A DNA stretch of 21,360 nucleotides. Origin: Candidatus Pelagibacter sp. (lineage in GTDB: Bacteria; Pseudomonadota; Alphaproteobacteria; Pelagibacterales; Pelagibacteraceae). The stretch's first letter is position 1; every line of letters starts with the position of its first letter. The DNA lies in NCBI GenBank assembly GCA_002704625.1, contig PAGZ01000029.1, positions 1-21,360 of the forward strand. Direction: 5' to 3'. Under the pieces are notes generated by a model that had not been told where the DNA came from, made no database searches, and was given only the letters and a program-made list of their open reading frames with translations. Both the position numbers and the translations under genes were made by a program. Positions 1 through 7,159 of this stretch are shown here, piece after piece.

Positions 1-1045
1 CTTCAAGATTAATGACAAATTGTTTTTTCTCTCTACTATAAAGATTTCTAACAAAACTAAATAAATTTTTTGCATATAAATTTGACGCTGTTAAGGGTAA
101 TTTATTCATTACATTTGATATTCCAATTATTTTTTTTCCATTTTTATTAACAATTTTATCTACTTCAGAGTAAGCTGCGTTACCACCTTGGGCAACAGCT
201 AGGTCAAAAATAACAGATCCAGACTTCATCTTATCTATCATTTTTTCTGTTATAATTCTTGGTGCAGGCCTTCCAGGTATTAAAGCTGTACAAATAATAA
301 TGTCACTTTTTGAAGCTGCGTTTTCTAACATTTCTGCTTGTTTCTTTTTAAAATCCTCACTTGCTTCTTTAGCGTAACCACCTTTTGTCTCTAAATTTTC
401 AGAACCTTCTACTGTTAAAAATTTTCCACCTAAACTCTCAACTTGCTCCTTTGCGGTTAATCGTACGTCAGTAGCAGAAACTATCGCTCCCAATCTTTTT
501 GCAGTAGCAATTGCTTGTAATCCTGCAACCCCAGCACCAACAACTAAAACTTTTGCTGCAGGAACTGTACCTGCTGCAGTCATCATCATTGGAACTGCCT
601 TCTGATATTCATATATCGATTCTATAACAGATCTATAACCAGCTAGATTAGCTTGAGAAGAGAGAACATCCATTGATTGAGCTCTTGTTATTCTGGGAAG
701 TAAATTTAATGCAAAAATATTCAATTTATTTTTAAGAAATTGTTTTTCTTTTTCAGGATTGTAATTTGATACGATTAAATGAGAGTTTTCTTTAATTTGA
801 CCTAAATCTTTAGCCTCTGGAAAGTTTACTTTACAAATTAAATCTGATTTAGATAAAACATCTGAAGCATTGTTTAAAATTTCTACACCGTTATCAGTGT
901 AATCCTTGTCGCTAAAACCTAAACTTTCACCAAAACCTTTTTCTAAAAATACTTTTAAACCTAAATTTTTAAAGTTTTTGGATGTTTCGGGTGTAATTGA
1001 TATTCTTTTTTCTGGACTTAGTTCTTTTGTTGAGCCGACGTTCAT
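1..1045 (-). CDS. pntA: NAD(P) transhydrogenase subunit alpha, partial (C-terminus beyond window)
   Basis: This is the NAD(H)-binding subunit of the proton-translocating NAD(P) transhydrogenase, which couples hydride transfer between NADH and NADP+ to proton movement across the inner membrane. The frame is open from the ATG at 1045 to the left edge, about 348 codons. The N-terminus (MNVGSTKEL, then EKRISITPE) fits the PntA/alanine-dehydrogenase family. The dinucleotide-binding motif VGAGVAGLQAIATAKRLGA lies at residues 169-187 and is followed by ATDVR. Further conserved blocks are GGYAKEAS, CTALIPGRPAP and FDLAVAQGGN. No membrane segment is reached, so this is the soluble domain I. The start lies 8 nt after the rpmJ stop and has no clear Shine-Dalgarno, which suggests cotranscription with the 5S-rpmJ unit. 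The G+C is visibly higher than in the island. Confidence 0.93.
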   Translation of the reverse strand, partial: MNVGSTKELSPEKRISITPETSKNFKNLGLKVFLEKGFGESLGFSDKDYTDNGVEILNNASDVLSKSDLICKVNFPEAKDLGQIKENSHLIVSNYNPEKEKQFLKNKLNIFALNLLPRITRAQSMDVLSSQANLAGYRSVIESIYEYQKAVPMMMTAAGTVPAAKVLVVGAGVAGLQAIATAKRLGAIVSATDVRLTAKEQVESLGGKFLTVEGSENLETKGGYAKEASEDFKKKQAEMLENAASKSDIIICTALIPGRPAPRIITEKMIDKMKSGSVIFDLAVAQGGNAAYSEVDKIVNKNGKKIIGISNVMNKLPLTASNLYAKNLFSFVRNLYSREKKQFVINLE

Positions 1046-1053
1046 TGGGAAGA

Positions 1054-1179
1054 TTAGCCTTGTCTTGCTTTAAACTTTGGCTTTTTTTTATTAATTACGT
1101 AAACCTTGCCTCTACGTCTAACTAATTTAGAGTCTAGGTCCCTTTTTTTTAATGACTTTAATGAACTAGCAACTTTCAT
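1054..1179 (-). CDS. rpmJ: 50S ribosomal protein bL36 (zinc-free type)
   Basis: This encodes the small ribosomal protein bL36 of the large subunit. The 41-residue product starts [14 protein letters not shown] and ends [12 protein letters not shown], a good match to the family in length and sequence. It has no cysteines, so it belongs to the zinc-free (C-minus) type common in alphaproteobacteria and not to the zinc-ribbon type. The frame stays open upstream through the 5S rRNA gene, but the ATG at 1179 is the right start because everything N-terminal of it is translated rRNA. The start is about 7 nt after the 5S 3' end. The only SD-like bases (AGG) lie inside the 5S 3' stem. The stop is 8 nt before pntA. 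Confidence 0.93.
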   Translation of the reverse strand: MKVASSLKSLKKRDLDSKLVRRRGKVYVINKKKPKFKARQG

Positions 1180-1185
1180 AATTTT

Positions 1186-1303
1186 AGCCTGGCAACGTCC
1201 TACTCTCCCGTATCTTAAGATAAAGTACCATCGGCGCAGAAGGGCTTGACTTCCGAGTTCGGAATGGGATCGGGTATAACCCCTTCGCAATAATCACCAG
1301 GCC
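1186..1303 (-). rRNA. rrf: 5S ribosomal RNA
   Basis: On the minus strand the 5' end GGCCUGGU pairs with the 3' end GCCAGGCU to form helix I. The interior holds the conserved blocks CCGAACUCGGAAGU and GCGCCGAUGGUA and the GGGAGAGUAGGACGU region typical of bacterial 5S. The length of about 118 nt is normal. No 23S or 16S sequence is present in the 20 kb upstream on this strand, so the gene is detached from the rest of the rRNA operon within this window. The ends are assigned from helix I and may be off by 1-2 nt. Confidence 0.95.
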
Positions 1304-1307
1304 AAAT

Positions 1308-1336
1308 CTTATAATATTTTTATTTGAAATTGTAAA
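1308..1336 (-). promoter_or_regulatory. candidate sigma70-type promoter for 5S rRNA
   Basis: In the 63-nt gap between tRNA-Val and 5S the minus strand reads TTTACA (1336-1331), a 17-nt spacer, then TATAAG (1313-1308). The -10 ends 4 nt before the mature 5S 5' end, slightly closer than usual, so transcription would begin at or just inside the mature end. The alternative is that tRNA-Val and 5S share a transcript made from further upstream. A+T-rich DNA yields such matches by chance. Confidence 0.4.
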
Positions 1337-1366
1337 TAGCTGAAAAATAGCATTAGAGCAATATTT

Positions 1367-1441
1367 TGGTGGGCGTGATAAGAATTGAACTTATGGCCTC
1401 TTCGATGTCAACGAAGCGTTCTACCACTGAACTACACGCCC
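1367..1441 (-). tRNA. tRNA-Val (anticodon GAC)
   Basis: The minus strand folds as a full cloverleaf. The acceptor stem is GGGCGTG/CACGCCC with discriminator A and an encoded CCA. The D arm is GTTC/GAAC. The anticodon stem CTTCG/CGAAG closes the loop TTGACAT, giving anticodon GAC (valine, codon GUC). The T arm is ATAAG-TTCAATT-CTTAT. It is transcribed toward 5S and sits with its 5' end facing the polysaccharide island. The divergent gene at 1493 leaves only 51 nt for its promoter, and I see no convincing -35/-10 pair there on this strand. Confidence 0.95.
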
Positions 1442-1451
1442 TACGATAAGC

Positions 1452-1481
1452 TTGTTTAATTAAATAAATATTTGATATAAC
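1452..1481 (+). promoter_or_regulatory. candidate promoter for the plus-strand glycosyltransferase
   Basis: TTGTTT (1452-1457) and TATAAC (1476-1481) are separated by 18 nt. This places transcription start near 1488, only a few nt before the ATG at 1493, so the mRNA would be nearly leaderless. That agrees with the absence of a Shine-Dalgarno there. The -35 match is weak and the region is A+T-rich, so this is tentative. Confidence 0.3.
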
Positions 1482-1492
1482 ATATATTTTTA

Positions 1493-2653
1493 ATGCGTAA
1501 AATACTCTTTGTTTCATCTGCGCCTTTAACATCAAAAACCTTGGACGGAAAAGAAAGTAGAGCGTTGAGTATTCTAAAATGTTTATCAAAAAAAAATAAA
1601 ATAGACGTAGTTTGTATAGATAAAAACAGGGATTTAAAGAAAAAGAAAATAAGTTTTTGTAACAAAGAAATAAGATTCAAAATAAGTATTTTTTCAAGAC
1701 TTTTAAATACTTTAATTTCTTTTTTTAAATTACAACCATTGCAAAATGGATATTTTTATTCCAAAGATATTCATAATTTTGTAGAAAATAATAAAAGTAA
1801 TTATGACACAATTATATTTCATCTTATAAGATGTTGTCAGTATCTTCCATTAAATTTTGAAGGAAAAAAAATTCTTGAAATGACTGACTTAGTTTCTGCA
1901 AGAGATAAACAAATAATAAATAACCTTTCACTAATTAATCCATTAAAATATTTATATATTCTAGAAAGATTCTTAGTAAAAAGATATGAGAGAAAGATAG
2001 TAAACGAATTTGATAAAGTGGTTTTTATTTCAAGAAAAGAAATATTAGAGGCAGGAAAAATTGTAGATAAAAAAAAAATAGAAGTTATTGAAAGCGTTTT
2101 TGATATAAATAAAAAAATATTTAAGTATAATAAAAATAATAATAAAATTGTTTTCTTAGGAAATATTAATTATTTGCCAAATAAATTAGCGTGTAGTGAA
2201 TTTGCAAAAAATATACTGCCAAAAATAAATAAAAAATATCCAGATATAACTTTAAATATTATTGGAAAAATAAATATTTTTGATAAATTTTATTTTAAGT
2301 TTTATAAAAATGTAATTATTCACGGTCCAATTTTAAATTTAAAATCATATTTTAAAAATAGTATATGTGGAATTTGTAATGTAAAAATAGCTAGTGGTTT
2401 TCAAAATAAAATTATTAATTATATGAGTTATGGACTGCCAGTAATTTTAAGTAAAGAGTCTTTTTCAAAAGATATTTTAAAAAAAAATAAAAATGTAATT
2501 GTTTATTTAAACAATAATGAATTAATTAGATCTGTTATAAACTTGAAGAAGAATAGAAAATTTGCAGAAAAAATATCAGCAAACTCATATAAAGCTGTTA
2601 AGAAAAAATTTAAAGGTTCTAAAATTTTTTTGAAATACGAGAAAATTATATAG
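1493..2653 (+). CDS. GT-B fold glycosyltransferase (GT4-like)
   Basis: This is a predicted cytoplasmic or membrane-associated glycosyltransferase that adds a sugar to a lipid-linked glycan. Both GT-B halves are visible in its 386 residues. The N-terminal domain starts MRKILFVSSAPLTS and is followed by a donor-binding C-terminal domain with KIVFLGNINYLPN (218-230) and SGFQNKIINYMSYGLPVILS (301-320). That last block resembles the sugar-binding motif of GT4 enzymes, where a glutamate normally occupies the position of N309, so the EX7E first acid is replaced. It is the only plus-strand gene. It starts 51 nt from tRNA-Val and ends 7 nt from the convergent SDR stop, with no terminator between. The coding sequence is exceptionally A+T-rich and lysine/asparagine-rich, which suggests separate acquisition. 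Donor and acceptor cannot be assigned. Confidence 0.8.
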   Translation: MRKILFVSSAPLTSKTLDGKESRALSILKCLSKKNKIDVVCIDKNRDLKKKKISFCNKEIRFKISIFSRLLNTLISFFKLQPLQNGYFYSKDIHNFVENNKSNYDTIIFHLIRCCQYLPLNFEGKKILEMTDLVSARDKQIINNLSLINPLKYLYILERFLVKRYERKIVNEFDKVVFISRKEILEAGKIVDKKKIEVIESVFDINKKIFKYNKNNNKIVFLGNINYLPNKLACSEFAKNILPKINKKYPDITLNIIGKINIFDKFYFKFYKNVIIHGPILNLKSYFKNSICGICNVKIASGFQNKIINYMSYGLPVILSKESFSKDILKKNKNVIVYLNNNELIRSVINLKKNRKFAEKISANSYKAVKKKFKGSKIFLKYEKII

Positions 2654-2660
2654 CAAAAAA

Positions 2661-3638
2661 TTAATTAAGATAAGAATTAACAAAATTTTTATACCAATTT
2701 ATTGAAATTTTTAAACCCTCATCAAATTTAATTTTGGGTTTCCAATTTGTTTTTTTCAGAATAAATTTATTATTAGCTTGCATTTTCCAAATTTCATTTG
2801 GTCTATATTTTTTTCCACCAATCCTAAGTTTAGAATTTGAGTTTGTTAACCTGTGTATCTTTTTAACCAAAGTTCTGATTTTAATTGGGTTGTTGCTTCC
2901 TAAATTTATAGGTTTAAATGAATTATTAATTTTCAAAGATAATATTAATAATCCCTCTACAATATTTTCAACAAAATTGAACTCTCTTGTTTGTTCTCCA
3001 AGAGTAGTGATTATTTCTTTTCCCAGTATACATTTAATTATAATTTCTGGAATTATAGCTTTTTCACTCTGAAATGGTCCAAAAGTATTAAATGGTCGGA
3101 TACAGATAATTTTTTTTCCTGTCTCTCTACTTTTGAGGATTGAGTAAAGTTCGCTTGAATACTTTCCAACCGCATAGGGAGACATCGGTTGAGGTGTTTC
3201 GTCAACATTAAAAGGAATTTTTTTTTGTAATCCATAAATTTCGGATGATCCTATGTGAACAAATTTTTTGTAAATAGGACCATGATTAAGTAAATTTGTT
3301 GTAGAGAGTAAATTGGAACTAAAAGTTTCACCAACGTGAATGAAGCTGTCTCCTACGTGATTATAAGCGGCTAAATGGAATATAAAATCATATTTTTTTG
3401 ATTTTAGTTGCAATGTGGAGTCTGTATTCCTTAAATCAGCTTCAATAATACTAATTTTATTCCAGACCTGAGTAAGTCTTGGGCAATCAATAATACTGTT
3501 ATATTTGACTATAACAGTAACCTTTGAATTTAATTCTAAAAGTTTTTTTACTAAGTGAGAACCAATAAACCCTGCTCCACCGGTTACAAGTACCCTCTTA
3601 TTTTTAAAATTTTTAACTAAATGTGATGTATTTTCCAA
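2661..3638 (-). CDS. NAD-dependent epimerase/dehydratase (extended SDR)
   Basis: This is an extended short-chain dehydrogenase/reductase acting on an NDP-sugar (4,6-dehydratase, epimerase or reductase). The Rossmann motif TGGAGFIGS is at residues 19-27, the HLAAY block near 88-92, a catalytic serine in HIGSSEIYG (128-136), and YAVGK with Y155 and K159. RPFNTFGP and NLGSNNP further on are typical of dTDP-glucose dehydratase and UDP-glucose epimerase relatives. At 325 residues it has the usual length. Its start overlaps the upstream nucleotidyltransferase stop by 26 nt, so the two are probably translationally coupled and act on the same sugar nucleotide. It is the last gene of the minus-strand operon. 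Exact activity is not assignable. Confidence 0.85.
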   Translation of the reverse strand: MENTSHLVKNFKNKRVLVTGGAGFIGSHLVKKLLELNSKVTVIVKYNSIIDCPRLTQVWNKISIIEADLRNTDSTLQLKSKKYDFIFHLAAYNHVGDSFIHVGETFSSNLLSTTNLLNHGPIYKKFVHIGSSEIYGLQKKIPFNVDETPQPMSPYAVGKYSSELYSILKSRETGKKIICIRPFNTFGPFQSEKAIIPEIIIKCILGKEIITTLGEQTREFNFVENIVEGLLILSLKINNSFKPINLGSNNPIKIRTLVKKIHRLTNSNSKLRIGGKKYRPNEIWKMQANNKFILKKTNWKPKIKFDEGLKISINWYKNFVNSYLN

Positions 3639-4323
3639 TTTTACTCCTTGCCTCTTTTAGTTCGCTTATCGAATTTACAGTAAGTTGTAATCCGTCATAT
3701 TTATATACATTAACAAGTCTTTTTGAAACCAATAGCTTTATAGCCTTTATTAATCCAATACCATCACGTGAATTAATAATATTTTTATTAAGAATTTTAA
3801 AAATTTTAGGCTCAAGAACCGCATAACCTATAAAGTGGTTAAGCACTGGCTTCTCTTCAAATGAAGTGATTTTATTTTTTAAATTCCATTTAACAATACC
3901 AAAAGGATTTCTTATAGGTGCTATAACTAATGACATTAATGAATTTGACTTATTATGTTTTTTAATTAAATCCATTAAGTTTATTTTTGCTAAAGTATCT
4001 CCATAGCTTATAATAGTTGTCTCATTATGGTTTTTTAATGCAAAATGAATTCTTTTCAAAATGCCACTATCAACACCTGAAAAAGAAAAATTAGGTTTTT
4101 GAAAATTTCTCTTTAAAAATTTTTTCATAATATTAGCTTTGTAACCAACACAAAAAGTTAAATTTTTAAACCCTTGTTTTTTGTAATAATTAATCTTGTG
4201 CTGAATAATTGGAATTTTGCCTACCTTAATTAGAGGTTTTGGAATTTTAACAGTGTATTTTCCCATTCTTTTACCTCTACCACCACAAAGTATTAATATT
4301 TTTATTTTTATTTTTTTTGACAT
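3613..4323 (-). CDS. sugar-phosphate nucleotidyltransferase (NTP_transferase family)
   Basis: This enzyme is predicted to activate a sugar 1-phosphate with a nucleoside triphosphate to give an NDP-sugar. The N-terminal signature GGRGKRM (14-20), followed by IPKPLIKVGKIPII (27-40), is the nucleotide-binding loop and lysine motif. YGDTLA is the metal/product-binding region and FEEKP is also conserved. The 236-residue length fits the RfbF/RfbA class. It differs clearly from the rfbF gene at 7156-7854, so a second activated sugar is likely. Its ATG directly abuts the stop of the upstream glycosyltransferase (TAA-ATG), and it overlaps the downstream SDR by 26 nt. The nucleotide (CTP, dTTP, UTP or GTP) cannot be told from the sequence. 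Confidence 0.85.
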   Translation of the reverse strand: MSKKIKIKILILCGGRGKRMGKYTVKIPKPLIKVGKIPIIQHKINYYKKQGFKNLTFCVGYKANIMKKFLKRNFQKPNFSFSGVDSGILKRIHFALKNHNETTIISYGDTLAKINLMDLIKKHNKSNSLMSLVIAPIRNPFGIVKWNLKNKITSFEEKPVLNHFIGYAVLEPKIFKILNKNIINSRDGIGLIKAIKLLVSKRLVNVYKYDGLQLTVNSISELKEARSKIGKYITFS

Positions 4324-5349
4324 TTATTTATTTCTTATTATTTCTACAATTTCATTTAGAAAGTTATTTTTTGTTGGAAGTTTATTCTTCATCATTTTTT
4401 TTTGTAAAGTTTTATAATCATCAATAATTTGCTGAATTTTACTCGATAAAGACTCTGGTGTTCTCTCAGAAACTATAACACCTTCTCTATTCCTTTTAAC
4501 ATGAGAAATTTCTGGAAAAATTATAACTGGTCTTAACCTAGATAGCGATTCATCTAATACTTGTGGGTGTCCTTCTGTAAAAGATGGTAAAACAAAAATA
4601 TTATGTTCATCGTATATATTTATAATTGAGTCATTTCTATTTTGAAAATTGATAATACTAATATTTTTATTTTCTAATTTTTTGTCGTGAAATTTTTCAG
4701 AATTAATAATTGATATTTTGAAATTTAATTTAATTTTTTTCAAAATTGTAAGTAGTGAAAATACTCCTTTCTCAATTTTAATTCTTCCAACATATAGAAG
4801 TTTAATATTATCTAAATTTGGTTCTTTTCTGTCACTGAGCCATTTATCATTTAATTGTGAGGGAGATACCACAGTCCCTTTTTTACTTTTTAAAATATGT
4901 GATCTACATGCTATTAAGTTCGATCCCCATGATGCAATCGTAAACATACAATGATAAATGAACGGTCCAAAAAACTTTGAATAACATCTATACTCCTCGT
5001 AACCATCACTTCTTAGATAAACGAAAACCTTTTTTCTTAAAACAAATAAAATTAAAGAAATAATAAACGTGTATGGGGAAAGCGAAATGATTAAGTATTT
5101 TTTATGATTAGAGCTTAATCGTATTATGTTTAGTATGTAGGAAAATATACCTTTAGAAATTGTAATATTTTTTATTTTAATTTCATGTGTAGATCTTTTA
5201 ATATTTGATTTTCTAACGAATAGACGCAAATTAAACTTTTCGGATAATCCTTCTGGGATTGATTTCATATCAATATTATCACAAAAAAAAGAATTTTTTT
5301 CGAAGTGAGTTTTTTCATTACTAACAATTGCTAAATTTTCTTTATTCAT
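4324..5349 (-). CDS. glycosyltransferase family 4 protein
   Basis: This is a GT-B retaining glycosyltransferase expected to extend the surface glycan at the inner membrane. The C-terminal domain carries LLYVGRIKIEKGV (184-196), where R189 and K194 match the phosphate-binding pair of GT4 enzymes. LPSFTEGHPQVLDESLSR (254-271) contains the complete EX7E motif at E259 and E267. A hydrophobic stretch near residues 92-105 could be a membrane-contact helix. The 341 residues are slightly short for the family. The gene sits 2 nt after the GT2 gene and abuts the nucleotidyltransferase, inside the operon. The linkage formed is unknown. Confidence 0.85.
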   Translation of the reverse strand: MNKENLAIVSNEKTHFEKNSFFCDNIDMKSIPEGLSEKFNLRLFVRKSNIKRSTHEIKIKNITISKGIFSYILNIIRLSSNHKKYLIISLSPYTFIISLILFVLRKKVFVYLRSDGYEEYRCYSKFFGPFIYHCMFTIASWGSNLIACRSHILKSKKGTVVSPSQLNDKWLSDRKEPNLDNIKLLYVGRIKIEKGVFSLLTILKKIKLNFKISIINSEKFHDKKLENKNISIINFQNRNDSIINIYDEHNIFVLPSFTEGHPQVLDESLSRLRPVIIFPEISHVKRNREGVIVSERTPESLSSKIQQIIDDYKTLQKKMMKNKLPTKNNFLNEIVEIIRNK

Positions 5350-5351
5350 AA

Positions 5352-6260
5352 TTATCTTAAACCTATAAACTTTTCAGTTATATTTTTTGGTAATATTAAA
5401 AGTAAAAATAATTTAATTTTTTGAAAATTATTGGGATATAAAATTATTTCTTTTAAGCTTTTAAAAAACAATTTTTGATTAATATATTGAACTATTTGTA
5501 AAAACTTATGTTTATTTTTTATTACTTTTAATTTTTCTTCTGATCCAAATTCATTTGAATTTCTTAATTTTTTATACCAGTCTAACATTTGTGATACTTG
5601 TTTTTCTAGATTTTTATTTTGTAGTTGTTCATCATGTTGACGATAAATTGCTATCGGCTCTTGAACGCAATCAAAACGATATTTTTTTGAAAATTTTAAG
5701 ACGAAATCCATATCTGAAAGCATGTCAAAATTTGTATCGAATACATCTTTTTTCTCTTCTAGATACTTTTTTCTTAACATAACTGTTAACATGCCAATTT
5801 GATATTTTTTTAAAAGAGAATTTGTAATTAGTCCTGTAGGAAGGGTTTTAGAACTTGCCAATCTTTTTTGTTGGAAAAAATTTTTTATATTATATCTCCA
5901 ATAATTTCCATAAACTAAACCAACTCTTTCATCAGAAAAAAGTTTTACTTGTTTTTGTAATTTATCATTTAACCAAATATCGTCTGTATCAAGAAATGCG
6001 ATCAAATCACCTTTTGCTTCTTTTATAGCCTGATTTCTAGCATGATATAAAATACAATGTTGATTACTTTTAAAATATTTAAATCTTTCGTCGGAATATT
6101 TTTCAAAAATTTTTTTACTCTTATCTGTAGAAATATTATCCCAAAATATAATTTCCCAATTTTTATATGTCTGTTCTAAAATACTTTTTAAGGATTGTTC
6201 TAAATACTTTTCACCATTAAAACAGTTGATTATTATACTAACCAATGGATCTTTATTCAT
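5352..6260 (-). CDS. glycosyltransferase family 2 protein
   Basis: This is a GT-A inverting glycosyltransferase. PLVSIIINCFNGEKYL opens the nucleotide-binding fold near residues 5-20. WDNISTDKS (40-48) matches the usual D-S-TD loop, and LDTDD (90-94) is the DXD-type metal and nucleotide-sugar site. The N-terminal domain is followed by a basic C-terminal segment without a clear transmembrane helix, so the enzyme is probably peripheral and cytoplasmic. Its ATG overlaps the upstream SDR stop by 4 nt (ATGA), showing tight coupling to the CDP-sugar genes, so it may transfer that sugar. Donor and acceptor are not determinable from the sequence. Confidence 0.87.
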   Translation of the reverse strand: MNKDPLVSIIINCFNGEKYLEQSLKSILEQTYKNWEIIFWDNISTDKSKKIFEKYSDERFKYFKSNQHCILYHARNQAIKEAKGDLIAFLDTDDIWLNDKLQKQVKLFSDERVGLVYGNYWRYNIKNFFQQKRLASSKTLPTGLITNSLLKKYQIGMLTVMLRKKYLEEKKDVFDTNFDMLSDMDFVLKFSKKYRFDCVQEPIAIYRQHDEQLQNKNLEKQVSQMLDWYKKLRNSNEFGSEEKLKVIKNKHKFLQIVQYINQKLFFKSLKEIILYPNNFQKIKLFLLLILPKNITEKFIGLR

Positions 6261-7159
6261 TTATAAGAGGAAATTGTTAATTTTAATCCTTGTGCGAATT
6301 TAATTTTAGGTTTCCATTTGATCAATTTTTTTGCTTTTTGGATATTGGGATATAGCCTCATGTTTGTGTCTTTTTTATATTTAAGTTTTCCAAAAAGTGC
6401 CTTGCCTTTTCCAATATATTTTATTGTCATAGTTATAACTTTCTTTATCTTTATTGGTTTACCTAAACCAACGTTTATTATCTCTCCGCTAGTTTTTGAT
6501 GAGAAGAAGGTTTTAAAAATTGCTCTAACAGCATCATCTATAAAACAAAAATCACAATATTGTTGTCCATTTGTTGTTGGAAAACTTTTGTTATTCAAGC
6601 TTTTTTCAATTATCTGTGGAAGAATTCGGTTTTTATCCTGCTTGGGTCCATAAACTAAAAAAAAACGCAGGATAGTTACTGGAAAATTATTTATTTGATT
6701 AAAATTTTGTAAAAAATTTGAGCATGCAAATTTTGTTAGTGCATAAGGTGTTTTTGGAAAACATTTTGAGTTTTCAACTTGAGGATGTTTTGCTCTACCA
6801 TATTCTGCTGAACTTCCTATCTGGATAAATTTTTTTATTTTTTTTTTTGATAAAATTTTTACAAGGTTTACTGTACCAAGAAAATGGGAGTTAAATAATT
6901 TTTTACCAGAATTATCAGAATTAGGATGGACACCATACCCGCCTGCATTTACAACAAAGTCATAATTACCATTCAATTTATTTTTTAACTTTTTAAAATC
7001 TGAAAAATTTACTTTGATATAATTTACATTTTTATGAAATCTAACATTTTTTGGTTTATTTAATGAAATACTTGTAATTTTCCATTTTCTTTTTTTTGCT
7101 TCTTTTATGATATGATAACCAATAAAACCTGTGCCGCCTACTACCAAAAGCTTTTTCAT
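6257..7159 (-). CDS. NAD(P)-dependent epimerase/reductase, likely acting on a CDP-4-keto-sugar
   Basis: This is an extended SDR of 300 residues. VGGTGFIGYH (7-16) is the cofactor-binding glycine motif, S116/S117 in IGSSAEYG supply the catalytic serine, and YALTK provides Y139 and K143. RFFLVYGP and FCFIDDA are typical of RfbJ/RfbE-like and UDP-glucose-epimerase-like enzymes. The gene overlaps the rfbF stop by 4 nt (ATGA) and follows rfbG and the C-methyltransferase. The simplest role is the final 4-ketoreduction or epimerisation of the branched CDP-sugar, as abequose and tyvelose synthases do in the classical CDP-dideoxyhexose clusters. The substrate is inferred from context only. Confidence 0.8.
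   Translation of the reverse strand: MKKLLVVGGTGFIGYHIIKEAKKRKWKITSISLNKPKNVRFHKNVNYIKVNFSDFKKLKNKLNGNYDFVVNAGGYGVHPNSDNSGKKLFNSHFLGTVNLVKILSKKKIKKFIQIGSSAEYGRAKHPQVENSKCFPKTPYALTKFACSNFLQNFNQINNFPVTILRFFLVYGPKQDKNRILPQIIEKSLNNKSFPTTNGQQYCDFCFIDDAVRAIFKTFFSSKTSGEIINVGLGKPIKIKKVITMTIKYIGKGKALFGKLKYKKDTNMRLYPNIQKAKKLIKWKPKIKFAQGLKLTISSYK

Noticed and set aside
1054..1290. A 78-codon open frame that includes rpmJ
   Set aside because: Its first 37 codons are translated 5S rRNA. The genuine gene starts at the ATG at 1179.
1367..1441. tRNA read as tRNA-Asp or as an integration site
   Set aside because: The anticodon is GAC (Val), not GTC. The island lies on the tRNA 5' side, there is no integrase, and I saw no repeated copy of the tRNA 3' end.
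2640..2680. Intrinsic terminator between the convergent genes
   Set aside because: Only 7 nt separate the stops and no G+C-rich hairpin with a U tract is visible.
2734..3072. Plus-strand open frame of 112 codons
   Set aside because: It lies wholly antisense to the SDR at 2661-3638, which has clear motifs. It has none of its own.
6318..6653. Plus-strand open frame of 111 codons
   Set aside because: It is antisense to the SDR at 6257-7159 and its hydrophobic product reflects complemented lysine codons.
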